DNA of 64,000 bases from CAZIVP01 sp964542915 (GTDB lineage Bacteria > Calditrichota > Calditrichia > Calditrichales > Calditrichaceae): assembly GCA_964542915.1 (NCBI GenBank), contig CAZIVP010000002.1, positions 372,001-436,000 on the forward strand. Direction: 5' to 3'. A program made the position numbers and the translations under genes. Positions 43,368 through 52,868 of this stretch are shown one piece after another. Numbering within the stretch: the first letter of the stretch is position 1; the number at the start of each line of letters is the position of its first letter. The notes under the pieces were generated by a model. That model did not search any database. It saw only the letters and a list, made by a program, of their open reading frames with translations, and was not told where the DNA came from.

Positions 43368-46300
43368 TCACGCTGTCCGGATAAATTGTTTAATCACTTT
43401 AAGCAAATCCACTTCTTTAAATGGCTTGGAAATAAAGGCATTGGCGCCAAGTCTTTCGCCCTCTTCCTTTTGCCCCTGACCGGATCTGCCGGTCAATATC
43501 ACGATCGGTAAAGCATTCAGCTCCGAATCCTCCCGGATTTGACTGATGAGATTAAAACCGTGCATACCCGGCATTTCCAAATCGGTTATCATTAAGTCGA
43601 TTTCGTGTTCATTCACTTTTTTCACCGCTTCTTCTCCGCTGCTGGCCTTGACGGTAGCAAAGCCGTTACGTTCTAATACCGACCCGACAAAATTACGGAC
43701 ACTGTTGGAATCGTCCACAATCATAATGACCGGTTTGCGTTCGGACACTGTTTTTAAAGGTATTTCCACGCTTCGGCTTTCGGGTATTTCCTGCTCCTGC
43801 TCTTCAGCTTTTGGTATTCGCGGCGGACGGTATTTTTTACGTTCCTTGCCGGGTTTAAAAAATTTCTTTTCCACGGCGTGAATAACAGCGGAATAATCGA
43901 GAATCATAGCCACCTGGCCGGAGGCCATAATCGTCCCGCCGGAAACATAGGGTACATTTTGCAGCCGTGAACCCAATGCTTTTACTACAATTTCCTGACG
44001 CCCGATAATCTGTTCCACGCCAAGGGCCACGCTTATATCGGCGTCGTGAATAATCAACGCTTTTTTAGACGATGGCTGTTGCGATTCCGATTTTTTGAAC
44101 TGCAATAAATGATCAATTTCAATATACGGAAGCAAATTACCCCGTACCTGCACATATTGACGATCATCATCCATTAACAAATCATCATCTTTTATCGTCA
44201 ACGATTCCTGAACGGCAACCGTCGGTATGGCTATCGTTTGATCCTGGCTTGTTACCATCAGAGCCTGGGTGACAACCAATGTGAGCGGCAACCGAATGAT
44301 AAACGTGGTGCCTTCATTTTTGCGCGACTGAACGCGAATATTGCCCTTTAAACGTTGGATTTGATTGTACACCACATCCATGCCTATGCCTCGACCCGAA
44401 AGTTCATCCGTTTCCTTACGGGTGGAAAATTCAGGGTAAAAGATGAAGTCGAATATTTCACCTTCTTCCATGGACTCTAATTTATCGGCATCGGCAAGAT
44501 TACGATGGCTAACGGTCTCCTTGACCGCTTCCACATCAATGCCACTGCCGTCATCCGAAACCTGAATAACGATCTGATTTTTATCCTGCCAAGCCTTTAA
44601 CAGAATTTGTCCTTTTTCATCTTTGTCGTTTTCCTTGCGTACATCCGGCAGCTCCAAGCCGTGATCGACAGCATTACGCAATATGTGCAATAAGGGATCG
44701 GCCAGCGCTTCAATCATGGCCCGATCCATCTCGGCCCCGCCGCTCTCGATATCCAACTTAACCTTCTTGCCCTGTTTGCGCGCTAAGTCGTGCACCGCCC
44801 TGGGAAAACGCTGGAACAGATGATCCACGGGTACCATACGGACGTTCAGAATATCCGTATGGAGGGCTTTGCTCACATTGGCGATTCGACCCACCTGCTC
44901 CTCAAACCCATAATACAGGCGATTCACATTCTTGGTTACGCGGTCGATTTCATTGAAAACATTCTGTAACAGATCGTTAAGCTGATTCACATTTTTGCCT
45001 TTTTGCTGTGCCGGCAAATTTTCGTCAATCTTTTCCCGGGAACGCAACAGTTCTTCCAATAAAGCTTCCGCTTCGTGTTCCTGCTTCTTAGCATGATCAA
45101 AGGTTTGTATGATGGATTTGAGATGCTCCAGTTGGCCCGATAATTCCGTCCGATGAATTGCCAGTTCGGTCGCCATATTTATAAGCTTATCCAGGTAATC
45201 CGTGGAAATCTTGATGACATTCTCTTCATCCGGGACTGCCGAAGTCTCCGAAAATTCCGCTTTACGTCCTTTTTGGGGAGCAGCCGCTGTTTCCAGGCCA
45301 GGTTCGTAATTTTGATACAGAAAAAGTTTGTTGTCCAGTTCGGCCAGTTTACCGGTGTAAGAAGGCACATCTTCCCTGTTTTTGGCCTGAATGGTTTCAA
45401 GCAGTTGCTGCATCAATTCCATGGCCGAAAAGGCGGGATCCAGCATTTCTTCTTTGTGTTCAAGCGATTGTCGTTTATAGATGTAAAAGTAATCTTCCAA
45501 TTTATGACTCAGGTGGCCGATTTTTTCGTATTCGACCATCATCGCGCTACCTTTCAGGGTGTGCAAATTACGTACAATCCGCGATAAAAGGGTGTCGCTC
45601 TCCGGCATATTTTCCAATTGGATCAGTTCATCATAAATGGCATTAATCAGTCGGTTCGCTTCGTCCACAAAAATATGTTTTACGCGTTCTCTTTGCTCCG
45701 GCGTTTGCTGCTCATACGATTCTTCACTTTCAAATGATTTTTCCCATTTTTCGGGAGACAATGCCTGAGTAATCTGAGCAATTTGGGAGGGATTTACGGT
45801 TTGGCCTTCGCTTAGCGTCTGTATCAGGTCCAGCGCCTCTGCCACGGTTTTTGCCAATGACGGTTCGGCGTCGATTTTGCCAATCTTCATGGCTTCGATT
45901 AATTTTTCGAGTCCATCGGTCAATGTGCTTATCTGGTTAAATCCCAGCATCTTCGCCGCCGATTTCAGCGAGTGCGCCGCATAACTATAATTATTGTATT
46001 GCGAAATATCCCCGTCCTCCGAAGCCAGCGCTTTCTGAAACTCTTTCAGGATGGTAACATACTCCATGGCTTCTTTCCGGAAAATTTCCAGCAATTCTTC
46101 ATCCTGGTCTTCAGCAGCTTGTTCGGTTTCGGCGTCTTCTTTTTTCGCCGGTTCCCGAGCGGCTTCATCTTCACTCATTATTCGGTTTAAGATGCGTTTA
46201 AGAGCGTGGTGCGCCGCGCCAACATCCACATCTTCATTTCTGGTTAAAGCAGCAATGGCCTCCACCCCGGGCGTCAAATCATTTAAGACGGAATTATCCG

Positions 46301-48689
46301 CCGATTGCGGACTGTTGGAAAAAAATTCGGCAATATCTTCAATTTGCGCCGCCAGATCGCCAATTTGTTCTTTTTCCATAAGATAAGCGGAAGTACGGAT
46401 ACTATGGACGGCGTGTTCGATGGTGCTAAATGATGCAGCGTCCTCCGGATTTTCCTGTACCTTTTGTAACGCCTCCCGGATTTGTTCGAGGTAATTACCC
46501 GTCTCCCGAAGAAACGCGGACTCCATGTCCTCTTCTCCGGCAGCTTCGCTTTCCGGAGGTGCTTCTTCTTTTACCGCTTCCTCAAACAAGTCATCCAATA
46601 CCTGAATGATATCATTGTATTCGGCATTCTTACCTTTGGCAGCCAGCCGCTCTATAATCAATCGAAACGCACTGTCCAACTCATCGAGTTGCGTTGTGGA
46701 TTGGAGGTATGTTTTTTGTTCCCGCATCATATTGCGGAACGTCGATATAGCCTTCAGGCAATCGTTGTATTCCGCTAATTGCAGGGTATTCCCGATGTTT
46801 TTTAATCTCGCCACTAATGTAATTTCGGCTTTTGTATCGCCAGAAATTAATGCCGGTTCGAGCAGCGGTTGTGTTTGGTCCCAAACCGCCCGCAAGGTTT
46901 CCGACAACGCGCCGGCAATCTTTTGATCATCCTGCAGGCCGAATATTTCTTCCCGTTCTACGTCTTCCATTGCGCGAATCGCTTCGAATTCCGATTGTAA
47001 ATCAGAAATGTCAAGCGGCGTCTCAATACGGCCCAAGCCCTTTTCCCAGACCGATTTAATCTTCGCCAGTAAGGCTTCGCGCTGCTCCTGATCTTCAAAT
47101 TTTTCCGCTGCTTGATACGCTTCTGTTAAAGGATCAATAAAATCGGTTTTTAATTTGGTTTCAAATAGGGTTACAGAAGCCGCCAGGTTTTCCAGTACCC
47201 GAGATATATATGCGCGATCAGATGCACGATCGAATGTTTCATGACGATTCCAAACCTTTCGGGCCATACCTTCCATAACTTCTTTTAATGCTTCGGCCAT
47301 GCGAGCTCGGTCCTTAAAAGAGATCTGTTGCTCCACCTCTTCTTCTTCAATTTCCGCCTCTTCAGTTTTCTCTTTTTCAGCCTTCTCTTCCTCGCGTTCC
47401 GGCTTTTCGGCGGTAACAGCGGCTTCGGCCGGTTCCCCGGGTTTGACAGGCGCTTCTTGCAATGATTCTTTAAGAGATGCGACAAAATTTTCAAGCTGTT
47501 CAATGATCGCTTCATCATCGCCAGTAAAGTTTGAAACATCTTCAAGTTTGTTAAAGAGCTCTTCAAAAAGTTCGAAACTCTCTGCGGTTAAACGTTGCTC
47601 ATTTTTTTGGGCGGTCTTCAGAGTATCGATCATCATGGAACTGAGGTATTCCAGCGGCTGATAGCCATGGATCATACAGATTTCTTTAAATGATTTGAAT
47701 TGTTTGATCAAATCATGTAACGGAAAGTAGTGTTCTTCACGCTCCCGGGCGTCTTGAATAAATTTTCGAAAAACGGTCAAATGTTCATCCACTTCCGATT
47801 GAAAGTACTGTCCCAGCATGTCATCAATGGATTGTGGCTCGCCCGGCTCTTCATTCTCCTGGGAATTTTGCGGACTTGCATTCTCTTCTTGTTCAACCAT
47901 CTCCGTCTCTTCGGATTTTACTTCCAGCGCTCCGTGGGAAATTATATTATCCAAAAGCGTCTTTTCTTCAGAATCCAGATAGACCATTTTGCTTATCAAT
48001 TCATCGATATTATCCGGAAGTGTGTTCACCTTTTGCATTGAATCTTGTATTACTTCTTCAAGGGGAAAAATTTCAAATAATGTGTACAAAACGGCAGCTA
48101 CGGGTGCTTCCGTCCGCGCGGCCAGTGTATCGCGATTCTCTTCTTGTATGACCGGCATACAAAACTCAATCAATGTTTTGTATTTATCGCCGGTGGAAGA
48201 ATCAAACTGTTTGTCTAATTTTTCATCCAGTATGCGCTGGAATTCTCTTTGATAAAATTCTTCAAACGATAACACGTCCGCAGCCTCTCTACTTTCCGCT
48301 CCGGTTTTTACTTCGGTCTCAGACGGAGCGATATCTAAGATACGTTGCAACGTTTCGACGCTTGCCTGATCCTCGATCATCAGACTGAAAAGATTCAAAA
48401 AATCGGTGCTCAAATCGTCAAGCCCTTCATATAGCTTCCGGGAAGGTTGTTCGGTCAGTCGTTCGATCATATCGAATAAAAATATCGACAATTCGCTGGT
48501 TGCTTCCTCGCGGGCAAGCGCTTCGAGCCCATCGACATGATTTTCGAAGGATTGCAGGAAATGATTCAGGGTTTCCACAATGTTAATATGATGTTCCTCC
48601 AGGTCTCCCCGGGCTTTATCAAGCACGCGTTCGAAAAAGTCGGTAATGTAAAAGGTCTGAAATGATATATCATTTTTGTGATCAACCAT
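43368..48689 (-). CDS. Giant CheA-type hybrid histidine kinase with multiple Hpt domains
   Basis: Chemosensory histidine kinase of 1773 residues, related in layout to ChpA/PixL/FrzE-type kinases of pilus or gliding systems. The N-terminal ~430 residues are helical with degenerate Hpt-like parts, and a Glu-rich linker follows at about 425-460. Three intact Hpt domains carry their phospho-His in AVHSIRTSAY (about 761), AAHSLKSAA (about 906) and LHTLKGSA (about 1041). Then come the dimerisation region, the HATPase (NAVDHGLE about 1340, SDDGSGID about 1380, GRGIGMDVV about 1430), a CheW-like domain (about 1470-1600) and a C-terminal receiver with Asp at about 1702 (LMITDLEMPG). The ATG at 48689 lies 17 bp after the MCP stop, with AAGGAG 10 nt upstream. 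The ATG at 48710 would overlap the MCP gene without a site. Confidence 0.93.
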   Translation of the reverse strand: MVDHKNDISFQTFYITDFFERVLDKARGDLEEHHINIVETLNHFLQSFENHVDGLEALAREEATSELSIFLFDMIERLTEQPSRKLYEGLDDLSTDFLNLFSLMIEDQASVETLQRILDIAPSETEVKTGAESREAADVLSFEEFYQREFQRILDEKLDKQFDSSTGDKYKTLIEFCMPVIQEENRDTLAARTEAPVAAVLYTLFEIFPLEEVIQDSMQKVNTLPDNIDELISKMVYLDSEEKTLLDNIISHGALEVKSEETEMVEQEENASPQNSQENEEPGEPQSIDDMLGQYFQSEVDEHLTVFRKFIQDAREREEHYFPLHDLIKQFKSFKEICMIHGYQPLEYLSSMMIDTLKTAQKNEQRLTAESFELFEELFNKLEDVSNFTGDDEAIIEQLENFVASLKESLQEAPVKPGEPAEAAVTAEKPEREEEKAEKEKTEEAEIEEEEVEQQISFKDRARMAEALKEVMEGMARKVWNRHETFDRASDRAYISRVLENLAASVTLFETKLKTDFIDPLTEAYQAAEKFEDQEQREALLAKIKSVWEKGLGRIETPLDISDLQSEFEAIRAMEDVEREEIFGLQDDQKIAGALSETLRAVWDQTQPLLEPALISGDTKAEITLVARLKNIGNTLQLAEYNDCLKAISTFRNMMREQKTYLQSTTQLDELDSAFRLIIERLAAKGKNAEYNDIIQVLDDLFEEAVKEEAPPESEAAGEEDMESAFLRETGNYLEQIREALQKVQENPEDAASFSTIEHAVHSIRTSAYLMEKEQIGDLAAQIEDIAEFFSNSPQSADNSVLNDLTPGVEAIAALTRNEDVDVGAAHHALKRILNRIMSEDEAAREPAKKEDAETEQAAEDQDEELLEIFRKEAMEYVTILKEFQKALASEDGDISQYNNYSYAAHSLKSAAKMLGFNQISTLTDGLEKLIEAMKIGKIDAEPSLAKTVAEALDLIQTLSEGQTVNPSQIAQITQALSPEKWEKSFESEESYEQQTPEQRERVKHIFVDEANRLINAIYDELIQLENMPESDTLLSRIVRNLHTLKGSAMMVEYEKIGHLSHKLEDYFYIYKRQSLEHKEEMLDPAFSAMELMQQLLETIQAKNREDVPSYTGKLAELDNKLFLYQNYEPGLETAAAPQKGRKAEFSETSAVPDEENVIKISTDYLDKLINMATELAIHRTELSGQLEHLKSIIQTFDHAKKQEHEAEALLEELLRSREKIDENLPAQQKGKNVNQLNDLLQNVFNEIDRVTKNVNRLYYGFEEQVGRIANVSKALHTDILNVRMVPVDHLFQRFPRAVHDLARKQGKKVKLDIESGGAEMDRAMIEALADPLLHILRNAVDHGLELPDVRKENDKDEKGQILLKAWQDKNQIVIQVSDDGSGIDVEAVKETVSHRNLADADKLESMEEGEIFDFIFYPEFSTRKETDELSGRGIGMDVVYNQIQRLKGNIRVQSRKNEGTTFIIRLPLTLVVTQALMVTSQDQTIAIPTVAVQESLTIKDDDLLMDDDRQYVQVRGNLLPYIEIDHLLQFKKSESQQPSSKKALIIHDADISVALGVEQIIGRQEIVVKALGSRLQNVPYVSGGTIMASGQVAMILDYSAVIHAVEKKFFKPGKERKKYRPPRIPKAEEQEQEIPESRSVEIPLKTVSERKPVIMIVDDSNSVRNFVGSVLERNGFATVKASSGEEAVKKVNEHEIDLMITDLEMPGMHGFNLISQIREDSELNALPIVILTGRSGQGQKEEGERLGANAFISKPFKEVDLLKVIKQFIRTA

Positions 48690-48706
48690 TGGAAGGATGC
48701 TCCTTC

Positions 48707-50491
48707 TCATTGTGCTAATCGGAATTTTTTAACGGTGTTATTCAAATTCTCAGATAATTGTTCTAAATGCTCCGCCGATTGTTTGGATTGCTGCGCGTTA
48801 TCAGCCGTTTTCTGGGCAATATCGGCAATGTGTTCGAGAGATTTTACAATATCGGCGCTATAGCGCGTTTGTTGTTGTGTTGCATCCGATATATCAACGG
48901 AGGCGCGAGCCGATGTATCCACCCGCTCCAGAATTTCCTTTAAAGCCAAACCGGCTTCATCCACCAACTGGGTTCCTTCCGAAACAGCAAAACGGCCGTT
49001 CTCCATAGCCTCCATGCTGCGGCTGATACTTTTACGTATATCCGCAATGATCTCGACAATCTCTCCGGCTGAACTGCTGGAACGGCGGGCCAGTTTACGG
49101 ATTTCATCGGCTACGAGGGCAAAACCTTCTTCACTCTGACCGGCGCGCGCGGCCTCGATGGAAGCATTAAGAGCAAGTAGATTGGTTTTACTGGCGATCT
49201 CGCCGATAAAGTTTGTAATCTCTCCGATGCGTTTAGAATGTTCGCCTAACAGTTTGACTTGTTTCGACGCATCCTGTACGGATTGTTGAATTTGCTGCAT
49301 CCCGTTAATGGATTGTTCGATCACTTCACTGCCGCGCCTGGCAACCTGTTTGGCCTCAGCAGCGGCATCGGCCGCCCGTTGCGCATTGGCGTTGGTGTTA
49401 TTGATTAATTCGGCCATTTCCTTGGCAAAATTACTGATATTTTGGGTTTGCTCCGCCTGGTTAAAGGCTCCCTCGGACATGGTTTCCACATTTTTAAGAA
49501 TCGTCCCGGTGGATGAGGCCACCTGTTCCGCTGCTTCTTTCGTATCCCGGATCAGTTCACTTAAATCGCTGATCATAATGTTAAACGAGTCGCCGAGTAC
49601 ACCGAGCGTATCGGCGGTAACACCCGCTGATACGGTGAAATCTCCCTCCGCGGCAGCGTTAACCGTCTTCAGTAATTCGCTTATTTGTTTTTGGATACGT
49701 TCTCGTTTGAGTTCCCGGTCCCGGTTCTGTTCCACCAATTTTTCTAATTTTTTAAGCGGTTGTTCCATCTCTTCGAGATAAAAACCCTGCGTTTCGGAGC
49801 GTAACAGGTTTTTTCCTTCATTGATACGATCCAAATTGGCTTCGATAAACGACATGCCCGATTTGAGGCGACGCATTTGCAAAAACATTAAGAGCCAGGC
49901 GATCGGAAGAAAAAGGATGGCGGACAATACGGGCAGCCGTGCGTGGTCAGCGATTGTCGTTAACTTATTCGGCACAGGCCTTTCCAGCATCACGATGCAA
50001 CCATTTCCAAAGCGTTTGCCGCTTAACGGTGCGATTGCCGCCATTTGTTCTCTGTCGTTTTCTCTTATCAAGCGGGTCGTTACACTATCAGCCTGAATGG
50101 CCAACCGCATTTCATTCCACAGATCGAAACTGCTTCCGCGTTTCTTTCCCGCCTCTGTGGATACAACAATCTGTGTCATGGTATTTTGTTCATTTAATAT
50201 GGTGATCGCTCCTTCGGAAAGGTTCAATCGATCTCTAAAGCCTTTCAAACGTAATGATAACCTTTTAAATACCACTTCACTGTCCGGATAAGCCGCAATA
50301 TGTTTTACTGTGGTGCTATCCAGCGCCTCGCTGATCAAGTATGCGGCCTGGGTGAGTTGCTTCAGCTGTTGTTTACGCACCCGTTCCTGATCAAAGCTGT
50401 AAGCGAGATAGGTTAAAATAATAATAACCAACAATAGAGCCGGTAATAATTTTAAAAGAAAATTTTTTTGAATTCGAGCAGTGGTGCGCAT
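48707..50491 (-). CDS. Methyl-accepting chemotaxis protein
   Basis: Transmembrane chemoreceptor of 594 residues. TM1 is at about 13-32 (LLKLLPALLLVIIILTYLAY). A periplasmic sensor of about 155 residues follows, with no domain I recognise. TM2 is at about 187-206 (LSAILFLPIAWLLMFLQM), then a HAMP-like helical linker and a long coiled-coil signalling domain. The hairpin tip is visible in EEGFALVADEIRKLARRSSSSAGEI (in pieces, about 450-475), the part that contacts CheA and CheW. It ends KKFRLAQ with no CheR-docking pentapeptide. GAGGAAG precedes the ATG. It is flanked by cheW 19 bp upstream and the CheA hybrid 17 bp downstream. Confidence 0.94.
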   Translation of the reverse strand: MRTTARIQKNFLLKLLPALLLVIIILTYLAYSFDQERVRKQQLKQLTQAAYLISEALDSTTVKHIAAYPDSEVVFKRLSLRLKGFRDRLNLSEGAITILNEQNTMTQIVVSTEAGKKRGSSFDLWNEMRLAIQADSVTTRLIRENDREQMAAIAPLSGKRFGNGCIVMLERPVPNKLTTIADHARLPVLSAILFLPIAWLLMFLQMRRLKSGMSFIEANLDRINEGKNLLRSETQGFYLEEMEQPLKKLEKLVEQNRDRELKRERIQKQISELLKTVNAAAEGDFTVSAGVTADTLGVLGDSFNIMISDLSELIRDTKEAAEQVASSTGTILKNVETMSEGAFNQAEQTQNISNFAKEMAELINNTNANAQRAADAAAEAKQVARRGSEVIEQSINGMQQIQQSVQDASKQVKLLGEHSKRIGEITNFIGEIASKTNLLALNASIEAARAGQSEEGFALVADEIRKLARRSSSSAGEIVEIIADIRKSISRSMEAMENGRFAVSEGTQLVDEAGLALKEILERVDTSARASVDISDATQQQTRYSADIVKSLEHIADIAQKTADNAQQSKQSAEHLEQLSENLNNTVKKFRLAQ

Positions 50492-50510
50492 ATAAACTTC
50501 CTCAGCTCGT

Positions 50511-50981
50511 TTAGATGCGGAATTGATTCAAGGCATCAGCCGCCATAATACGTTCTAAATCAAGGATATACAGCACTCCATACTGATCATTGTTAACCAC
50601 TCCGTTAATAAGATGGTTAAATTTTGTCAGAATATCCTCCGTGGGCACTTCAATCTCGGTCGGATCGAGAGAGACCACATCCAGCGCTTGATCGACGGAC
50701 AATCCGAAGGGTTCGTCTTCGTATTCCAGTACGAGTACATCCGTCTCTTTGGCATTCTCTTTCTTCCCCAGTTGCAGGCTCGGTCTGAAATCCAACAGAG
50801 TAAATATTTGGCCGCGAAGATTAAAAACGCCCAAAATATGATCGTTCACGTTTGGAACCGGCGAGTAGGTCGTTAGCTGTAAAACTTCGCGTACACGTTC
50901 AATTTCAATGGCAAAACGATGGCCGCTTATTTCAAAAATAGAATAACGACCATAGGGTTCACGTTTTTCATTCGGCATCAT
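50511..50981 (-). CDS. CheW-family adaptor protein
   Basis: Soluble coupling protein of 156 residues that links chemoreceptors to CheA. The full CheW fold is present: RYSIFEISGHRFAIEIERVREVLQ at the N-terminus, VPNVNDHILGVFNLRGQIFTLLDFR in the middle (with the conserved NLRG) and EPFGLSVDQALDVVSL towards the end (all in pieces). It lies 6 bp after the receiver protein gene and 19 bp before the MCP gene, which supports a single operon. A double ATG marks the start. Confidence 0.93.
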   Translation of the reverse strand: MMPNEKREPYGRYSIFEISGHRFAIEIERVREVLQLTTYSPVPNVNDHILGVFNLRGQIFTLLDFRPSLQLGKKENAKETDVLVLEYEDEPFGLSVDQALDVVSLDPTEIEVPTEDILTKFNHLINGVVNNDQYGVLYILDLERIMAADALNQFRI

Positions 50982-50987
50982 AACTGT

Positions 50988-51968
50988 TTAGTTACCAAGA
51001 AGTTCCTGTATTTTTTTTACTAATTCTTCGTCCTTAAATGGTTTGGGTAAAAAGGCATCGGCGCCTTCCTCTTTAGCCTTCTCAACCATTTTTGGAGAAT
51101 CCTTCCCGGATAGCATGATCACCGGGATGCCCTTGGAAGCCTTTATGGTTTTCAAAATTTCAATCCCGTTAATATCGGGCAACATAAGGTCTAACACAAC
51201 TAAATCGGGATCGACGTTATCGATGGATTCCAATCCCTCTTTGCCGCTCACGGATGTGGCAATTTCAATCGCCTCATTTTCCAGAGCGATTTCCACCATT
51301 TTGCGGATAACGATACTATCGTCAATAACAAGAACGGTCTGACTGCCAGCCTGTTTTGCGGGACTCTCCTTCGGTGGCTTCTCTTCTTCTTTCTCTTGGG
51401 CTGGTTCTTCTTTTTCTACTTCAGTCGTTTCGCTTTCCGTTTGATCGGCGAAGTCCACATTCAATTCGCCCGTCTCAGCCTCTTCCTGTTCCTCCTCTTC
51501 GGGAATGTTGATCTCGATATCGCGCGCAGCATCTTCTACCTGCTCTTCCGTCTCCTCTTCGCTCGCCTCGTCAGTTTCCGTTTCGGTCGATTCTTCCATC
51601 TCTTCCAAAAAGGAATCCACGGAAAAATCGGTTTCGTCTTCTTCCTCTTGCGATACGGGTTCCGCTGCATCAGGCGCTTCGCTCTCCGCTTCCGTTTCCT
51701 GCGATTCCTCTGCCGGCTCTTCAGGCGCCGGTTCTCCTTCGCCTTTAACTTCGGCAGCTGTCGCATCCATTGTTTCTATTAAATTTTCATTGAGCAGGCG
51801 TTGCAGAAAATCGTGTACATGTTGTTCATCAAAGTCCAGCCAATCGGCTATTTCTTCGGGCTTGGCAGAGTCTCCGATTACGAACAATACCTTCCAGGCA
51901 TTGTAAGGCAATTTCACGGAGTGAATTTTTTCATCGATATTATCGACGCGTTTGTATGGCGTACTCAC
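50988..51968 (-). CDS. Response regulator with N-terminal winged-helix-like domain and acidic linker
   Basis: Protein of 326 residues. The N-terminal ~65 residues (NAWKVLFVIGDSAKPEEIADWLDFDEQHVHDFLQRLLNENLIET in pieces) look like a small winged-helix domain. Residues about 68-205 are an extremely acidic, Glu-rich linker. The C-terminal receiver (about 208-326) has the acidic pocket VIDDSIV, the phospho-accepting Asp in LVVLDLMLPDINGIE, and the Lys in FLPKPFK. There is no output domain after the receiver, so it should act as a CheY-like regulator whose wHTH may bind a protein or DNA. The start is GTG at 51968, with GGGTAGG upstream. It follows the ParA gene by 25 bp and precedes cheW by 6 bp. 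Confidence 0.88.
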   Translation of the reverse strand: MSTPYKRVDNIDEKIHSVKLPYNAWKVLFVIGDSAKPEEIADWLDFDEQHVHDFLQRLLNENLIETMDATAAEVKGEGEPAPEEPAEESQETEAESEAPDAAEPVSQEEEDETDFSVDSFLEEMEESTETETDEASEEETEEQVEDAARDIEINIPEEEEQEEAETGELNVDFADQTESETTEVEKEEPAQEKEEEKPPKESPAKQAGSQTVLVIDDSIVIRKMVEIALENEAIEIATSVSGKEGLESIDNVDPDLVVLDLMLPDINGIEILKTIKASKGIPVIMLSGKDSPKMVEKAKEEGADAFLPKPFKDEELVKKIQELLGN

Positions 51969-51993
51969 GATCCTACCCTTTCTTTTATTTAAT

Positions 51994-52749
51994 TTACTTC
52001 ACAACCTCTTCGGCTAATTTAAAATAGTTAATGGCCCCGGGCGATGAGAGATCCACCAGTGCAACCGGTTTTCCCATTGCCGGCGCCTCGGCCACCCGTG
52101 CGTTACGTGGAATTACCGTCTGGAATAAAATATCACGGAAGCCCTGCCTTAATTCTTCATAGATTTCTTTGCTTTTTCGCAAGCGACGATCAAACATGGT
52201 CACCAAAATACCCTGTAATTTAAGGTTCGGATTGCCCTCCTTGCCGATACGACGGATGGTTTTCAGAAACTTTCCCAACGCTTTAAGCGCAAAATATTCG
52301 GTTTGAACCGGAATGATTAATGAATCTGACGCCATCAGAGCATTAATCGTCATCGCTCCCAAACTCGGCGGACAATCCATAAGGATGTAGTCATAATCTT
52401 CTTTGAGCGGGGTAAGCACTCCCTTCAACATTTTATCCTGTAATGAATGGGTGAATAGTTCAACCTCTTCGTTTTCATCACGGACATGCGACGGAACAAT
52501 TTCCAGATTATCCAAACCTACTGCCATAATGGCGCTTGTGAGGGGCACCCGCTTAACGAATACATCAAACAAACCATATGTGATATGACATTCTTCCAAT
52601 TGGAAGTTGGCAGCAATACTACCCTGGGGATCAAGATCGATTATTAACGTTTTTTTCCCGAGAATGGCAAGGCTCGCTCCAAGATTCACGGCCGTCGTCG
52701 TCTTTCCTACACCGCCTTTTTGGCTGGTAATTGCAATGATTTTTCCCAT
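51994..52749 (-). CDS. ParA-family ATPase of the chemosensory operon
   Basis: ParA/Soj-type ATPase of 251 residues. The deviant Walker A KGGVGKTTTAVNLG (about residues 10-23) carries the two signature lysines. Walker A' is LIIDLDPQG (about 37-45) and Walker B is YILMDCPPSLG (about 120-130). As the first gene of a chemosensory operon it most likely positions receptor arrays on the nucleoid or pole, as the ParC/PpfA-type ParA proteins do (inference from context). No parB or parS site is visible here, which argues against chromosome segregation. No strong Shine-Dalgarno precedes the ATG. Confidence 0.92.
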   Translation of the reverse strand: MGKIIAITSQKGGVGKTTTAVNLGASLAILGKKTLIIDLDPQGSIAANFQLEECHITYGLFDVFVKRVPLTSAIMAVGLDNLEIVPSHVRDENEEVELFTHSLQDKMLKGVLTPLKEDYDYILMDCPPSLGAMTINALMASDSLIIPVQTEYFALKALGKFLKTIRRIGKEGNPNLKLQGILVTMFDRRLRKSKEIYEELRQGFRDILFQTVIPRNARVAEAPAMGKPVALVDLSSPGAINYFKLAEEVVK

Positions 52750-52868
52750 GAAATTTTCTGTTAAGATTTAGCTGTTAGTCGTTTGCGTTCCGTTTTACCG
52801 TCCCAAGTCATTAACCATTTGTATGAATATAAATGCCTTCCTCCAATTAATATTCAACGTTGAACGCC

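Noticed and set aside
47285..47566. Lys/Arg-rich minus-strand frame inside the CheA hybrid
   Set aside because: Off-frame reading of the Glu-rich linker codons, which always yields Lys/Arg runs.
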